Below, piece by piece: positions 45,670 through 54,751 of a stretch of DNA of 64,000 nt. Source of the stretch: Stutzerimonas decontaminans (GTDB taxonomy: Bacteria > Pseudomonadota > Gammaproteobacteria > Pseudomonadales > Pseudomonadaceae). How positions within the stretch are numbered: the first letter of the stretch is position 1; each line of letters opens with the position of its first letter. Made by a program: the position numbers and the translations under genes. The notes below the pieces were generated by a model. That model was given only the letters and a program-made list of their open reading frames with translations, was not told the origin of the DNA and searched no databases. Location of the stretch: contig NZ_CP007509.1 of the NCBI RefSeq assembly GCF_000661915.1, forward strand, positions 3,117,501-3,181,500. The letters run 5' to 3'.

Positions 45670-46971
45670 TCAGAAACGCCAGGTCATGCTGCCGCTGAAG
45701 GCGTGCATCAATGAATTGTCGAATGAGCCGGACACTGTTTTCGGATCGTCGAGCGGCAGGCGCTTGGACTGACTGACCTCCATGTCGCCCATCCAGGCCA
45801 GCGCATAGCTAAGGTTCAGCTCGCTGTTGCGATCCAGTGCGTAGGTGACCCCCGTCGCGAAGCGCCAGGTTTCCCCGATAGGCATGCTCAGTGTCCGATC
45901 GCGGTCGCTGACCGGCGAGCTGTCGTAAGCCACCCCGGCACTCCACAGAAGCTTTGGAGACATACGGTACTGAGTGCCCAGCGATAGATGCCAGGTGTCG
46001 TCATAGTTGGCGTCGAGGGTGGTATCGACTGGGTCGCCGCTATCGAGCTGGATGCCGACCTCACCGAAGTTCGACCAGTCCTGCCAGCCGACACTGGCCA
46101 GGATCGCCCACGTCGGGTCGAGCTGGTGGTACAGACTCAGGGTCAGGGTCTGCGGCACTTCCATGCTGATCTGGGTCGTGGCACCGAGGATGCCACGCGA
46201 GGCCAGTGCGTCGGCCACGCCCGGACGCAACCCCTCGGGATCGAAGCGGTCCTTGAACTCAAGGTCTATCGCGCTGGTATAGCTCAGGCCGATACGGGTG
46301 CCTTCCTGAGGCTGATAGATCAGCCCCAGGCTGGTGCCATAGCCGATGTCATCATCCTCGTAGGTCATCTCGCCATCGGGGACACTGAGATAGCCTGCCG
46401 GATTGTTGTCCACCGCCAGCTCGCTGTTCATGAGGGCGTACATGACTCGCAGCCCGGCGCCCACCGACCAGTTATCGTTGATGCGGTAGGCCACTGAGGG
46501 CATGAAGGTGATGCCCATCAGCGTAGCGTTCTGCATGTAATAGCGGCCTGACCAGCCATCGTCGTAGTCGATGCCGAGGCCGAAGTCACCGTAGGAGGCA
46601 AAGCCGACCGTCCAGCGCTCGTCGAGCTGACGACTGACGAACAGACTGCCGCCGGGCAACCAGCCAATGATATTGCCGCTGCTGCTGCCCGGAACGTTAG
46701 TGTTAGCGTCCGGCGAGAACTCCATATCGCCATACAAGAGTTGTGCACCGAGGGTGACCTGGGTCCCCTCCAGATAGCTCAGGCCGGCGACATTGCTGAG
46801 CATGGTGCCTGGATCCTGGGCACGCGCCGCGGCGCCGGCATTGGCGAGGCCGACGTTGTCTGTGCCGACTTCATAGAGAATTAACCCGCCTGCCATGGCC
46901 GGTGTATGAACGCCCAGGACAATGCAGGCCACAACCAGCGGGTGAAGCAGCCACCTATTGGGAACTTGCAT
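45670..46971 (-). CDS. OmpP1/FadL-family outer-membrane channel
   Basis: 433 residues. Signal peptide (PLVVACIVLGVHTPAMAGG) then the FadL N-terminal hatch-like region GTDNVGLANAGAAARAQDPG and about fourteen beta-strands ending SLMHAFSGSMTWRF, with a terminal Phe as required for outer-membrane assembly. Family members carry long-chain fatty acids or hydrophobic aromatics. It leads a run with the DUF3313 lipoprotein and a second barrel protein, suggesting an uptake or export function for a hydrophobic compound. Confidence 0.9.
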   Translation of the reverse strand: MQVPNRWLLHPLVVACIVLGVHTPAMAGGLILYEVGTDNVGLANAGAAARAQDPGTMLSNVAGLSYLEGTQVTLGAQLLYGDMEFSPDANTNVPGSSSGNIIGWLPGGSLFVSRQLDERWTVGFASYGDFGLGIDYDDGWSGRYYMQNATLMGITFMPSVAYRINDNWSVGAGLRVMYALMNSELAVDNNPAGYLSVPDGEMTYEDDDIGYGTSLGLIYQPQEGTRIGLSYTSAIDLEFKDRFDPEGLRPGVADALASRGILGATTQISMEVPQTLTLSLYHQLDPTWAILASVGWQDWSNFGEVGIQLDSGDPVDTTLDANYDDTWHLSLGTQYRMSPKLLWSAGVAYDSSPVSDRDRTLSMPIGETWRFATGVTYALDRNSELNLSYALAWMGDMEVSQSKRLPLDDPKTVSGSFDNSLMHAFSGSMTWRF

Positions 46972-47485
46972 GACATGAACTCCTGCTTCGACTCGGAATT
47001 AATAGCCAGACGGCCAGAGCACGCTCAACGAATGACATCAGGGCCTTGCAGTTACATTCGGCAGGCTTGCGCACCTATCGGAATCCGCTGAAATAACAAC
47101 GGAGAACAGCTCAAGGCATTTTTATTCGCTATTTAAAGTAGGCGATCAGGCTTAATGACCTGAAAAGGAAACTTCCCGGTTATATTCAATTGCAGCGGGC
47201 GATTTAATTCCCTTCGGCTTACACCCCGCACTATCCCGAATATATCCCGCACTGGCGCTAACATCCTTTAAAAAGATATTAGCTACTGATTTCGAGGCAA
47301 GAACCGCGGCTTGACATTTTGCGCCACGACTCTTTTTTGGAAAGTGATATAAGTTTGTAATGCGCTATTGATTGCTTTTCGGCTACGGCAGTGCGGCTGC
47401 AATCTTTCCAGAGTCCTCGGCCTTTCTTGGCCCGAGCCTTTTGCGCGCTCAGGCTTTAAACGTGCCCAAGGAAATGACGAGACTC
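46972..47485. other. 514-bp AT-rich divergent promoter region
   Basis: No gene. The stretch is clearly AT-richer than its neighbours, especially 47095-47300, and separates the FadL-like operon (minus) from the DUF4105 gene (plus). At 47311-47326 it holds TTGACATTTTGCGCCA, which differs by one base from TTGGCATTTTGCGCCA at 57176-57191, upstream of the sulfatase gene. Confidence 0.5.
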
Positions 47486-48538
47486 ATGAGCAACACTCGG
47501 CTGCGCATCGCCACCTTTGCCGGTCTGCTGTTTCTCGCCCTTCTGGTCGGTGCGACGGCAGGCTGGGGTACGCTGGCCATAGGTATCAAGGGCGCCCATG
47601 ACACAACGTTGCGTAATGCCCTGGCGCTGGCCTTTGCTTGTACCGGGCTGGCGGCCCTAATCGCCTTGCCTTGGCGGCGATGGCGCTGGCACGCGCTCGG
47701 CGCCTATCTTGCCGTACTGGTGCCGCTGGGCGTCTGGTGGAGCGGCATAGAGCCCGCCAACGATCGCCAATGGCAAGCCGACGTCGCGGTCCTGCCCTAT
47801 GCAACCGTCAAAGGCGATCTGGTCACGGTGCACAACATCCGCAACTTCGACTATCACAGCGAAACCGACTACACGCCGGCCTGGTACGACAAGCGCTTCG
47901 ACCTGCGCGAACTGCAGGGGGTCGATATGATTGCCGTTTACTGGATGGGCCCGGCGATCGCCCATGTATTCCTCAGCTTCGATTTCGGCGGTGACGACCG
48001 TCTGGCGATATCCATCGAGACGCGCAAGGAACAGGGCGAAGGCTATTCGACCCTCAGGGGCTTCTTCCGCGAGTACGAGCTCTACTACGTGGTGGCCGAC
48101 GAGCGCGACGTGATTCGGCTGCGCACCAACTATCGACGCGAGCCGCCCGAACAGGTCTACATCTTCCCTCTGCAGGGCGAGGTCGACAACGCTCGCCGGG
48201 TGTTCCTCGAGTACATCAAGCGTATCAACGCGCTGCATGAACGCCCCGAGTTCTACAACACCCTGACCACCAACTGCACCACCACGATCTGGATGAATAG
48301 CCGGGTCAACCCGAATCACCTGACCTTCGACTGGAAGATTCTCGCCAGCGGCTACCTGCCGGAATACCTCTACGAGCAAGGTCGCCTAGCCGATCAAGGA
48401 TTGTCGTTTACCGAGCTGCAGCAGCGTGTGCACGTCAACGCCCGCGCCCAGGCCGCCGACAAGGCAGCGGACTTTTCCAGGCGCATCCGCGAGCAGCCGG
48501 CGGGCGCCAACCTGGGTGAGCACGAAGCCTCCCGCTAG
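47486..48538 (+). CDS. DUF4105 (Lnb N-terminal-like) membrane protein
   Basis: About 350 residues. Two or three N-terminal hydrophobic segments (FAGLLFLALLVGATAGW, ALALAFACTGLAALIAL, LGAYLAVLVPLGVWW) precede a periplasmic domain containing the family landmarks HNIRNFDYHSETDYTPAWY, FDFGGDDRLAISIETRKEQG and NTLTTNCTTTIW, the last holding the conserved Cys. DUF4105 matches the N-terminal domain of Lnb, the lyso-form lipoprotein acyltransferase of enterococci, but the function in proteobacteria is unknown. ATG 47474 is an alternative start. It is followed 44 bp later by the patatin gene. Confidence 0.85.
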   Translation: MSNTRLRIATFAGLLFLALLVGATAGWGTLAIGIKGAHDTTLRNALALAFACTGLAALIALPWRRWRWHALGAYLAVLVPLGVWWSGIEPANDRQWQADVAVLPYATVKGDLVTVHNIRNFDYHSETDYTPAWYDKRFDLRELQGVDMIAVYWMGPAIAHVFLSFDFGGDDRLAISIETRKEQGEGYSTLRGFFREYELYYVVADERDVIRLRTNYRREPPEQVYIFPLQGEVDNARRVFLEYIKRINALHERPEFYNTLTTNCTTTIWMNSRVNPNHLTFDWKILASGYLPEYLYEQGRLADQGLSFTELQQRVHVNARAQAADKAADFSRRIREQPAGANLGEHEASR

Positions 48539-48582
48539 ACAATACTCACTGCGGTCCCGGCCAGCAAAAGGGAGAACTGCCG

Positions 48583-50823
48583 ATGCATCTGCGTGATCAA
48601 CTCGGTCTTGCCGCGCTGTGCCTCAGCCTGGTCTCCGTGCCCGCCATGGCTGTAACGGCGCAGCCAGATGAAGCGGCTGTGGCCCACGGTCTGCTGCGGC
48701 CACGTATCTGCCTGGTCCTCTCCGGCGGCGGTGCCCGCGGCGCCGCGCACGTCGGCGTGATCAAGGTGCTCGAAGAGTACCGCGTGCCGATCGACTGCAT
48801 TGCCGGCACCAGCATGGGCGCGCTGGTTGGCGCAGCCTATGCGACGGGAACCACCACGCCTGAGATGGTCACCATCCTCAAGAGCATCTCGACCGAGCTG
48901 CTGTTCCGGGAGAACCCACCCCGCCAGGAACTGGCCATGCGCCGCAAGCGGGATGACTACGGCATCCTGTTCACCCCCGAGGTCGGTATAAGCGACGGCG
49001 AGGTCAAAGTCGGAAAGGGTGTGGTTACCGGTGTGCAACTGGAAACCGTGTTGCGCCGGCTGTCCAAGATCAAGGGCCACTACCAATTTGACCGGCTGCC
49101 AATTCCCTATCGTGCGGTAGCCACCGACCTGGTTACCGGCAAAGCCGTGGTATTCAGGGAGGGCGAGCTGGCCAACGTGATGCGTGCAAGCATGTCGGTG
49201 CCCGGCGCGGTGTCTCCGGCCGATTTCGACGGGATGCTGCTGGTAGATGGGATGCTTACCCGCAACCTGCCGGTACAGACCGCGCGGGAGGAGCTCGGCG
49301 CGGACATCATCATCGCGGTCAACGTCGGCACGCCACTGCTCAAGCGCGAGGACCTCAACGGCTTCTTCGGCGTGACAGGGCAGATGCTCAGTATCCTCAC
49401 CGAGCAGAACGTGCAGGTCTCGCTGGCTGCGCTGCAGCCCGACGACATCCTCATTTCACCGGAGCTGGGCGATTACTCCACCAGCGACTTCGACGACCTG
49501 CAGCAGATCGCCCCGCTGGGCGAGGCGGCGGCGCGCAAGGTCGCCGGGCGCCTCGCCGCATTGTCCCTGCCTCAGGCTGAATATGCCGCCCTGCGCAAAC
49601 GTCAGCAGGTCACCGTGGTTGCTGACCTGCAGCCCGTCGACGAGATTCGTTTCGACAACCTGCAGCGGGTCAATCCACGGACTGTAAAGGCAGACATGGA
49701 AACCCAGCCAGGCCAGCCCATCGAGCAGGAAGCCCTCGACCGCGATATCCGCCGTATCTACGGCACCGGCGACTTCGAGCACGTCACCTACCGCTTCATC
49801 GAGGAGCCGGGCAAGCGCATCCTGGTGGTGGACGCCGTGGAGAAGGTCTGGGGGCCGGACTACCTGCGTTTCGGCCTCGGCCTATCCAGCGACTTCAGTG
49901 GCGACGCGTTCTTCAACCTCCGCGGCAGCTACCGCAGGACCTGGCTTAACGAACTCGGCGCCGAGTGGCGCACCGACGTCCAGCTCGGCCACGTTAGCGG
50001 CTTGTATACCGAGTTCTACCAGCCTCTCAGCGCCGACGGCCCTTTCTTCGTCGTGCCGCATGCCGAAGTCGAGCGGCGTACTGCCGACCTGTATCGGGAC
50101 GACGATCGGGTTGCCGGCTACGAGATGACCTCCAGGCAGGCCGGCATCGATGTCGGCGCCAACCTCAAACGCTATGGCGAGCTGCGCCTGGGCATGCTCG
50201 GCGGCAGGCTCAAGCCCCAGCTGGACACCGGTCCGCAGAGCCTGTCGGTGGGCGAATCCAGCATCCACCAAGGGGCGTTTACGTCGCGGCTGATCTTAGA
50301 CCAGCTCGACAGCATCCATTTCCCTCGCTCCGGCTGGCGTGCCAGCGTCAATGTATTCGACTCCACCGCCAGCCTCGGCGCGGACGACGAATACACCAAG
50401 TGGGATGCCGACGCCAATGCCGTGATCTCGTTCGGCAACCACACCTTCAACTTTGGCTTAAAGGCCGGCGACAAGCTGGGCAACGACCCGCTGCCGCGCT
50501 ATGACCAGTTCCAGTGGGGCGGATTCCTCAGCGGCTCGGGCTATGCCACTGGCCAGCTGGCGGGCGAGAGTCTGCAGTTCGGCAGGGTGATGTACTACCA
50601 CCGGATCCTACGCAGCAGCATCTTCGAAGGCGCCTACGCCGGCATCTCGCTGGAAGCCAGCCGCATCGGCAATCCGCTGGTGCCCGGCAACACGGAGGAT
50701 TGGCTGAGATCAGCCAGTGTGTTCATGGCCGCCGACAGCCCTATCGGCCCCATGTATCTCGGCTATGGACGTGCGCAGGACGGCAACAGCAGCTTCTATT
50801 TCTACGTGGGGCGGCCGTTCTAG
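48583..50823 (+). CDS. patatin-like phospholipase with outer-membrane barrel (PlpD type)
   Basis: 746 residues. Signal peptide (LGLAALCLSLVSVPAMAV), a patatin domain with oxyanion hole SGGGARG, nucleophile Ser77 in GTSMG and Asp222 in VDGML, a POTRA-like segment (DEIRFDNLQRVNPRTVKADM) and a C-terminal 16-strand barrel of the bacterial surface antigen type ending FYFYVGRPF. This is the type V-d autotransporter arrangement of PlpD, which places a phospholipase at or beyond the outer membrane. The dyad motif reads DGM rather than the usual DGG; the second Gly is missing. It sits between DUF4105 and DUF2252 genes. Confidence 0.92.
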   Translation: MHLRDQLGLAALCLSLVSVPAMAVTAQPDEAAVAHGLLRPRICLVLSGGGARGAAHVGVIKVLEEYRVPIDCIAGTSMGALVGAAYATGTTTPEMVTILKSISTELLFRENPPRQELAMRRKRDDYGILFTPEVGISDGEVKVGKGVVTGVQLETVLRRLSKIKGHYQFDRLPIPYRAVATDLVTGKAVVFREGELANVMRASMSVPGAVSPADFDGMLLVDGMLTRNLPVQTAREELGADIIIAVNVGTPLLKREDLNGFFGVTGQMLSILTEQNVQVSLAALQPDDILISPELGDYSTSDFDDLQQIAPLGEAAARKVAGRLAALSLPQAEYAALRKRQQVTVVADLQPVDEIRFDNLQRVNPRTVKADMETQPGQPIEQEALDRDIRRIYGTGDFEHVTYRFIEEPGKRILVVDAVEKVWGPDYLRFGLGLSSDFSGDAFFNLRGSYRRTWLNELGAEWRTDVQLGHVSGLYTEFYQPLSADGPFFVVPHAEVERRTADLYRDDDRVAGYEMTSRQAGIDVGANLKRYGELRLGMLGGRLKPQLDTGPQSLSVGESSIHQGAFTSRLILDQLDSIHFPRSGWRASVNVFDSTASLGADDEYTKWDADANAVISFGNHTFNFGLKAGDKLGNDPLPRYDQFQWGGFLSGSGYATGQLAGESLQFGRVMYYHRILRSSIFEGAYAGISLEASRIGNPLVPGNTEDWLRSASVFMAADSPIGPMYLGYGRAQDGNSSFYFYVGRPF

Positions 50824-50866
50824 AAGCGACATGCACTTGGCGATGCGGCCAAGAGGAGGGACACGG

Positions 50867-52257
50867 ATGAAAGAACCCAAGAAGGCGTCCAGCAAGAGGC
50901 CAGCAGATCCGGTATTCCTTTCCCGGGAAGAACGGATTGCGGCGGGCCGGCTAATACGCGAGCGGGTGCCACGCAGCAGCCATGCCACCTGGCCAGAGTC
51001 GGCGCGGCAACGGGACCCCATTGCCATCCTAGAGAAATCGAACGAGGACCGCCTGCCCGAACTGGTGCCGATCCGCTACGGGCGCATGCTGAGCAACCCC
51101 TTCGCCTTCCTGCGGGGCTCGGCGGCGCTGATGGCCAGCGACCTCGCCATCACCCCGAACACAGGGCTGCACGTGCAGGCCTGCGGCGACTGCCACCTTA
51201 TGAATTTCGGTCTATTCGCCACGCCAGAGCGCAACCTGGTTTTCGATCTGAATGATTTCGACGAAACCTTGCCCGCACCCTGGGAGTGGGACATCAAGCG
51301 TCTGGTTACCAGCTGCGTGGTCGCAGGGCGCGACAACCGGCTTTCGGATGCCGAATCACGCGCGGCGGGCGAGGCATGTGTGCGTTCCTATCGTGAGCAC
51401 CTGCGCGAATACTCGCAGATGAATCCCCTTGAGGTTTGGTACTCGCGGCTGGACGCGAACACATTGATAGACCTGGCACCCGATGAGAGGGCCCGCAAGC
51501 TGCGCGAGCGGGCGGTCGAGAAGGCGCGTTCGCGGGTCGTCGAAAACATGTTTCCCAAGATTGCGCAGCAGGTTGCCGGCCGTCATCGCCTGATCGACCA
51601 GCCGCCATTTCTCTACCACATTGGCGACCCGGATACCGAAGAGCTGTTGCGAGACGGACTGAGCCATTACCGCACCTCGCTCTCAGATGAGCGCCGCACC
51701 CTCCTCGATCGCTATCGTCTCGAGGACTTCGCTGCCAAGGTGGTAGGCATCGGTAGCGTGGGCACACGCTGCATGATCGGCCTGTTCTTCTCCGAGGAAA
51801 ATCACCCGTTGATCCTGCAATTCAAGGAGGCGCGCCGCTCGGTTCTTGAGCCCTATGCAGGGAAGAGCCGGTACGAATATCAGGGGCAGCGCGTAGTGAT
51901 GGGCCAGCGACTCATGCAGTCGTCCAGCGATATTTTCCTTGGCTGGCCCGCGGTCGCCACGGCTACGACTTTTTCGTGCGACAACTGCGCGATATGAAGT
52001 TCTCGCCGCCAGCCGAAGGCTTCAGCGCCACGGATCTGCGGCGCTACGCCGAACTTTGCGGCTGGACCCTGGCCCGCGCCCATGCCAAGTCGGGCGATGC
52101 CGCAACCATCAGCGGCTATCTCGGCAAGGGGGAAAACTTCGACGAGGCACTCGGCGAGTTCGCCATGGCCTATGCCGAGCAGACCGAGCGTGATCACGCC
52201 GCGCTGTTGCAGGCGGTTCGCTCGGGGCGACTGGAAGCACTCGAAGACGAATGCTGA
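50867..52257 (+). pseudogene. DUF2252 gene, frameshifted
   Basis: A DUF2252 protein: RIRYGRM-type PIRYGRMLSNPFAFLRGSAA, GLHVQACGDCHLMNFGLFAT, VFDLNDFDETLPAPWEWDIKRL (in part) and VGIGSVGTRCMIGLFF. The frame from 50867 ends at 51997 after SSSDIFLGWPAVATATT; from 51949 another frame reads RGRHGYDFFVRQLRDMKFSP and continues to 52257 with the expected LARAHAKSGDA and QTERDHAAL. Family members read GW(T)RGRxGYDF here, so one base is missing after TGG at 51944-51946. Intact length would be about 463 residues. The family resembles kinase-like folds; function unknown. AGAGGAGGG precedes the start. Real decay or a sequencing error cannot be told apart here. Confidence 0.88.
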
Positions 52258-52288
52258 TCGCACGCACTGGCCTGCGACCGATTGATCG

Positions 52289-54580
52289 TCAACGTCCCGT
52301 ACGCAGCAGCGGATCGTAGGGGTTGACTGCCTGCAGCTCATCCAGCAGGCGAGCCGCTTCCTGCGCCTGGCCTGCTGCCTGCAGGTAGCCGACCAGCGCA
52401 ATGCGCACCGCGCGGTTGGCTGGATCATTTGCCAGTTGCTGCTGCAACAATTGCTGCGCGGCCTCCTGCTGCCCCGCGTCGTGCAAGGCGACGGCCAGCA
52501 CATAGGCATAGCTGGCATTGTCCGACGCCAGTTGCTGCGCCTGAACCAGAGCCTCGAGCGCCGTGTCGCGCTGGCCGGCACGTACCAGCGCGAGTCCCAG
52601 CGCATGCTGCAGACTGGCTTCCTGCGGGTAGGTCGCGCTGCTGTCCTGCAGGAGCTGCAGTGCCTGGTTGCGCTTGCCCTGCCCCTCCAGCCACTGCGCG
52701 AGTAGCAGGCGTGCGGGATGGAAGTGGCTGTTGCGCTGCAAGGCCAGCCGCAGATGCGCCTCGACCTGCTCGGGGCGGCCGGTGTGCTGGTAGAGCATGG
52801 CCAGGTTGGTCAACGCCTCGGCACGGTCCAGCTGGCTGCGCTGCGCCTGTTCGTACTCGGTCAGCGCCGCCGGCCAGCGTGGCAGCCCCTGGCGCAGTTC
52901 GGTCGGCAACTGCGCCAGTTGCCAGGTTGCGGCCAGGCGCACCGCACGGCGACCATCGCCGAGCAGGGGCGCCAGCGCCTGCACCTGCTGCTGCGGGGAG
53001 GCCATCGCCACCAGCACATCGATTGCCGCCAGGCGCACCACCGCCTCGGGATGCTGCAGCGCGGTCGCCACGACCTGCCCTGCCGCCGGCCCTGGATAGC
53101 GCGGCACCTCGGCCAGCAGCGCCGCCTTGCGCAGCGCCGGCAGGTCGGTGCGCGCCAGCTGGGCATACAGCGCCTGCGCCGCCCCGGTCTTCCCGGTACG
53201 CGCCTGCTGCAGCGCGCGGGCAAAGCCGCCGTCGCGCGGCGCCGGCTGGCCGAACCAGTCCTGGAACTGGCGGGCGACCTGCTGGCCTTCCGTTTCACGA
53301 TGACAACCCAGGCAGGCGTCGCCATGGCCAAGCGCCACAGCCTGGGCGGGGTTGGGCACGCTGAAGCTGTGGTCGTGGCGCAGATCATTGCCCATGTAGT
53401 AGCGGCCAGGCATGTGGCAGCTGGTGCACTGTGCGCCCGCCGAGCCCTGAGGATGGCGATGGTGCTCGGGCGAGTCGTACTGCTTGGCCAGCAGCTTGTC
53501 GGTGCGGATCTCGACACGCGGCGCCTGGCCGGCCGGGTTATGGCACTGGGTGCAGACCGCGTTGCCGCTCAGGCGCAGGGCGCCGCTGTGCGCGTTGTGG
53601 CAGTCCGAGCAGCGCACGCCAGCGGCATACATGCGGCTCTGGGTGAAGGAGCCGTATTCGAACACTTCATCTTGAATCTTGCCATCGACCTCGTACAGAC
53701 CGGCGCCCAGCGCGACGGGCAGGTAGTCATCGAACAGCGGGCGCTCGGCGTGATAGCCGTCGCCGAGCGGCGAACGCCGGCTGTGGCAGCGGGCGCAGGT
53801 TTCCACCTCGCTGCGATTGCCGCCATCGCGCAGGTTGACCACCAGGCCGGAGTTGCGCAGATCGGCTCGCTGCGGCTCGCGCGTCCAGAGCAGATGATTG
53901 GAAGCAGGTCCGTGGCAGCTCTGGCAGCCAACGCCCAGCGCCTGCCAGTGGCTGGCGAAGCGGTTGCTGTCGCTGTCGAAGCGCCGCTCGAAGCCGGTGG
54001 TGTGGCACTCGATGCACATGAAGTTGGCATTCTGCTGAGCCCCGCTCCAGTGCAGCGGATCGCGATGATCCACGCCCTGATCGGGATACAGATGGAACCA
54101 GGCCTGCTTCTCGACATCCCAGGCGGCACCGAGCGCCTGCAGGCGGCCTCCCGACAGTTCGACCAGGTATTGCTGCAGGGGCTCGACGCCGAAGGTGTAG
54201 GCCACCTTGAAGTCGGCAGGCAGCCCGTCAGGCCCGGGGGTGTTGACCCAGAATTCGTCACCCTTGCGCAGGAAGCGGGTGGTTTCCACGTCGTTGTGCA
54301 GCGGCGATGCCTCGAAGTCGGCCAGCACCGTCTGCGGGTTGGCCGGCTGCATGGCCAACTGGTGATGGGAGCCCTGCCAATCTTTCACGGCTCCGGCATG
54401 ACAACCCCGACATTGCTGTTCGTCCACCCAGTGCGCGGCCGCAAGGGGTTCGGGCGCTCGCCCTTGCATCCACCACCAGACGAAGCCTGCGCAGCCCAGC
54501 AGCAGGAGTCCGCCGGGCAGCAACCACAGCCAGCGGGCCGGCTTCTTGGATAAGGGACGGTCGGAGGGCGACGAGGGCAT
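52289..54580 (-). CDS. octaheme c-type cytochrome with TPR domain
   Basis: About 763 residues. An N-terminal anchor (LWLLPGGLLLLGCAGFVWWW), then a multiheme region with eight CxxCH motifs (CRGCH, CIECH, CQSCH, CARCH, CSDCH, CTQCH, CTSCH, CLGCH), an HEAT/armadillo-like helical stretch and a C-terminal set of TPR repeats (ALTNLAMLYQHTGRPEQVEA, AALHDAGQQEAAQQLLQQQL-type). Predicted membrane-bound periplasmic electron carrier or a multiheme enzyme with a protein-binding tail. ATG 54580 is chosen by the signal anchor; the frame extends to a TTG at 54652 which overlaps the sulfatase terminator hairpin. It is convergent with the DUF2252 gene. Confidence 0.88.
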   Translation of the reverse strand: MPSSPSDRPLSKKPARWLWLLPGGLLLLGCAGFVWWWMQGRAPEPLAAAHWVDEQQCRGCHAGAVKDWQGSHHQLAMQPANPQTVLADFEASPLHNDVETTRFLRKGDEFWVNTPGPDGLPADFKVAYTFGVEPLQQYLVELSGGRLQALGAAWDVEKQAWFHLYPDQGVDHRDPLHWSGAQQNANFMCIECHTTGFERRFDSDSNRFASHWQALGVGCQSCHGPASNHLLWTREPQRADLRNSGLVVNLRDGGNRSEVETCARCHSRRSPLGDGYHAERPLFDDYLPVALGAGLYEVDGKIQDEVFEYGSFTQSRMYAAGVRCSDCHNAHSGALRLSGNAVCTQCHNPAGQAPRVEIRTDKLLAKQYDSPEHHRHPQGSAGAQCTSCHMPGRYYMGNDLRHDHSFSVPNPAQAVALGHGDACLGCHRETEGQQVARQFQDWFGQPAPRDGGFARALQQARTGKTGAAQALYAQLARTDLPALRKAALLAEVPRYPGPAAGQVVATALQHPEAVVRLAAIDVLVAMASPQQQVQALAPLLGDGRRAVRLAATWQLAQLPTELRQGLPRWPAALTEYEQAQRSQLDRAEALTNLAMLYQHTGRPEQVEAHLRLALQRNSHFHPARLLLAQWLEGQGKRNQALQLLQDSSATYPQEASLQHALGLALVRAGQRDTALEALVQAQQLASDNASYAYVLAVALHDAGQQEAAQQLLQQQLANDPANRAVRIALVGYLQAAGQAQEAARLLDELQAVNPYDPLLRTGR

Positions 54581-54652
54581 GCGGACAATCCATTGCAGGA
54601 ACTGGCGAATGAGACAGCGACGAATGCGCGACCTCGTCAATACGGTGAACAA

Positions 54653-54678
54653 CAGCCCCCACCTTACGGTGGGGGCTG
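54653..54678 (-). terminator. terminator after sulfatase gene
   Basis: CAGCCCCCACC-TTAC-GGTGGGGGCTG: an 11-bp stem, followed on the minus strand by TTGTTC. It lies 74 bp beyond the sulfatase stop. Confidence 0.75.
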
Positions 54679-54751
54679 CCTGATGCCGGAGCGTAGAACC
54701 AGAGATGCCAGTGGCCCCGCCCTCTGTCAGTCAGGACGGGCCTACTGCGGC

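Noticed and set aside
52718..54553. 611-codon plus-strand frame opposite the octaheme cytochrome
   Set aside because: Mirror frame; eight CxxCH motifs on the minus strand leave no doubt about the real gene.
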